From Phycisphaerae bacterium (GTDB lineage Bacteria; Planctomycetota; Phycisphaerae; Phycisphaerales; SM1A02): a stretch of DNA of 64,000 bases. Location: positions 29,934 through 93,933 of the forward strand of contig JAEUIU010000053.1 in NCBI GenBank assembly GCA_016795065.1. The letters are read 5' to 3'. Below, one piece after another: positions 63,500 to 64,000 of this stretch; the stretch's first letter is position 1; each line of letters opens with the position of its first letter. The translations under genes were made by a program, and so were the position numbers. Below the pieces are notes generated by a model that was given only the letters and a program-made list of their open reading frames with translations, did not search any database and was not told the DNA's origin.

Positions 63500-64000
63500 A
63501 TGTGCGGTCGATTCGCCTTGACGATCACCGGTGATGCGGTTGCCGCGGCCATGCATGCGACGCCCGTTCTGCCGGCGTTCGTCGAAGCGCTTGCGGCGTG
63601 GCAGGGGCGGTTCAACATCGCTCCGACCAGCGTGATCCCGATCGTCGTTGGGCGGAGTGGACAGCGTCCGATGGCGGTGAGGGAGGTCACGCGAGCTCAC
63701 GAAGCGGACGGCGCTGGGCCTGGCGAGCGGGCGGGCGAGAGCGGTGTGGCGCACGAACTTCTTTTTGCCCGCTGGGGTTTGATTCCCTTCTGGGCGAAGG
63801 AGGCTTCGATTGGGGCGAAGCTCTCGAACGCCCGTAGCGACACGATTGCGGAGAAGCCAGCCTTTCGCGAGGCATGGAAGTCGCGCCGCTGTCTGGTTCC
63901 GGCGACGGCGTTCTATGAGTGGCAGGTTCCGGCTGATGGGAGTCCGAAGCGTCCGCATGCCATCGCATCAAGCAGCGGCGAGCTGCTGGCATTGGGCGGC
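63500..64000 (+). CDS. SRAP-domain protein (YedK/HMCES family), 3'-truncated
   Basis: The frame from the ATG at 63500 (AGGAG at 63490) runs off the right edge of the window. It starts MCGRF, the absolutely conserved N-terminus in which Cys2 is the catalytic nucleophile, and continues with RFNIAPTSVIPIV (the Asn of the active site), RWGLIPFWA, ARSDTIAEKPAFREAW, RCLVPATAFYEW (catalytic Glu), all typical of SRAP. A Gly/Glu-rich insert (EADGAGPGERAGESG) lies before the RWGL segment. SRAP proteins form a covalent crosslink with abasic sites in single-stranded DNA. The gene lies just 15 bases downstream of tRNA-Leu. Confidence 0.92.
   Translation, partial: MCGRFALTITGDAVAAAMHATPVLPAFVEALAAWQGRFNIAPTSVIPIVVGRSGQRPMAVREVTRAHEADGAGPGERAGESGVAHELLFARWGLIPFWAKEASIGAKLSNARSDTIAEKPAFREAWKSRRCLVPATAFYEWQVPADGSPKRPHAIASSSGELLALGG

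Overview
The window reads as a GC-rich chromosomal segment of a planctomycete, most likely of the Phycisphaerae type. The evidence is the planctomycete-specific cytochrome-linked domains at the left end (DUF1549/DUF1553, PSCyt1 and WD40), several secreted proteins ending in duplicated dockerin-like repeats with the signature LLGAWG, a DUF839/PhoX protein, and many large secreted proteins of no known function. I see no rRNA, CRISPR array, insertion sequence, integrase or phage gene. Nearly every stretch is coding, and the many long antisense reading frames are shadows caused by high GC. The first gene is cut by the left edge and the last by the right edge.

Layout. 1-6.1 kb (+): DUF1549/DUF1553 protein, PSCyt1-WD40 protein with a very long Ala-rich tail, and a TlpA-like thioredoxin. 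6.3-10.1 kb (-): FG-GAP protein translationally coupled to a Tat-exported PhoX-like protein. 10.2-13.3 kb (+): PDZ-less HtrA-like protease and a secreted protein of unknown function. 13.3-23.1 kb: alpha/beta hydrolase, trans-sulfuration PLP enzyme, a coupled pair of zinc-ribbon membrane proteins, a deoxyhypusine synthase homologue, a hybrid sensor kinase and a THUMP-like methyltransferase. 23.1-29 kb (-): a secreted protein of 17 cysteine-rich repeats and a secreted metzincin protease. 29.2-33.3 kb: housekeeping genes uppS, purA and hemW with a small zinc-ribbon gene. 33.4-37 kb: SASA-type esterase and a LamG-dockerin protein. 37-43.3 kb: sdhC-sdhA and sdhB on the minus strand, split by a plus-strand pair (UbiA-family transferase and a GT-C-like membrane protein). 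43.6-46.4 kb: DUF1844 protein, SurA-like lipoprotein, YraN. 46.5-52.7 kb (-): pilT, a PilB/GspE-like protein without the Walker A lysine, a CvpA-like membrane protein and sppA. 53.3-54.8 kb: guaB. 55-63.3 kb (+): three head-to-tail paralogues of 844-874 residues, each ending in dockerin repeats and each with its own terminator. 63.4-64 kb: tRNA-Leu(CAA) and the start of a SRAP-domain gene.

The genes form small local operons rather than one island. The most unusual items are the 17-repeat cysteine-rich protein, the tandem dockerin triplet with near-identical 3' DNA in copies 2 and 3, the PilB-like protein with a broken nucleotide-binding loop, the overlapping UbiA/GT-C pair inside the sdh locus, and two related inverted repeats (6145-6269 and 40390-40531) that both lie between convergent genes.
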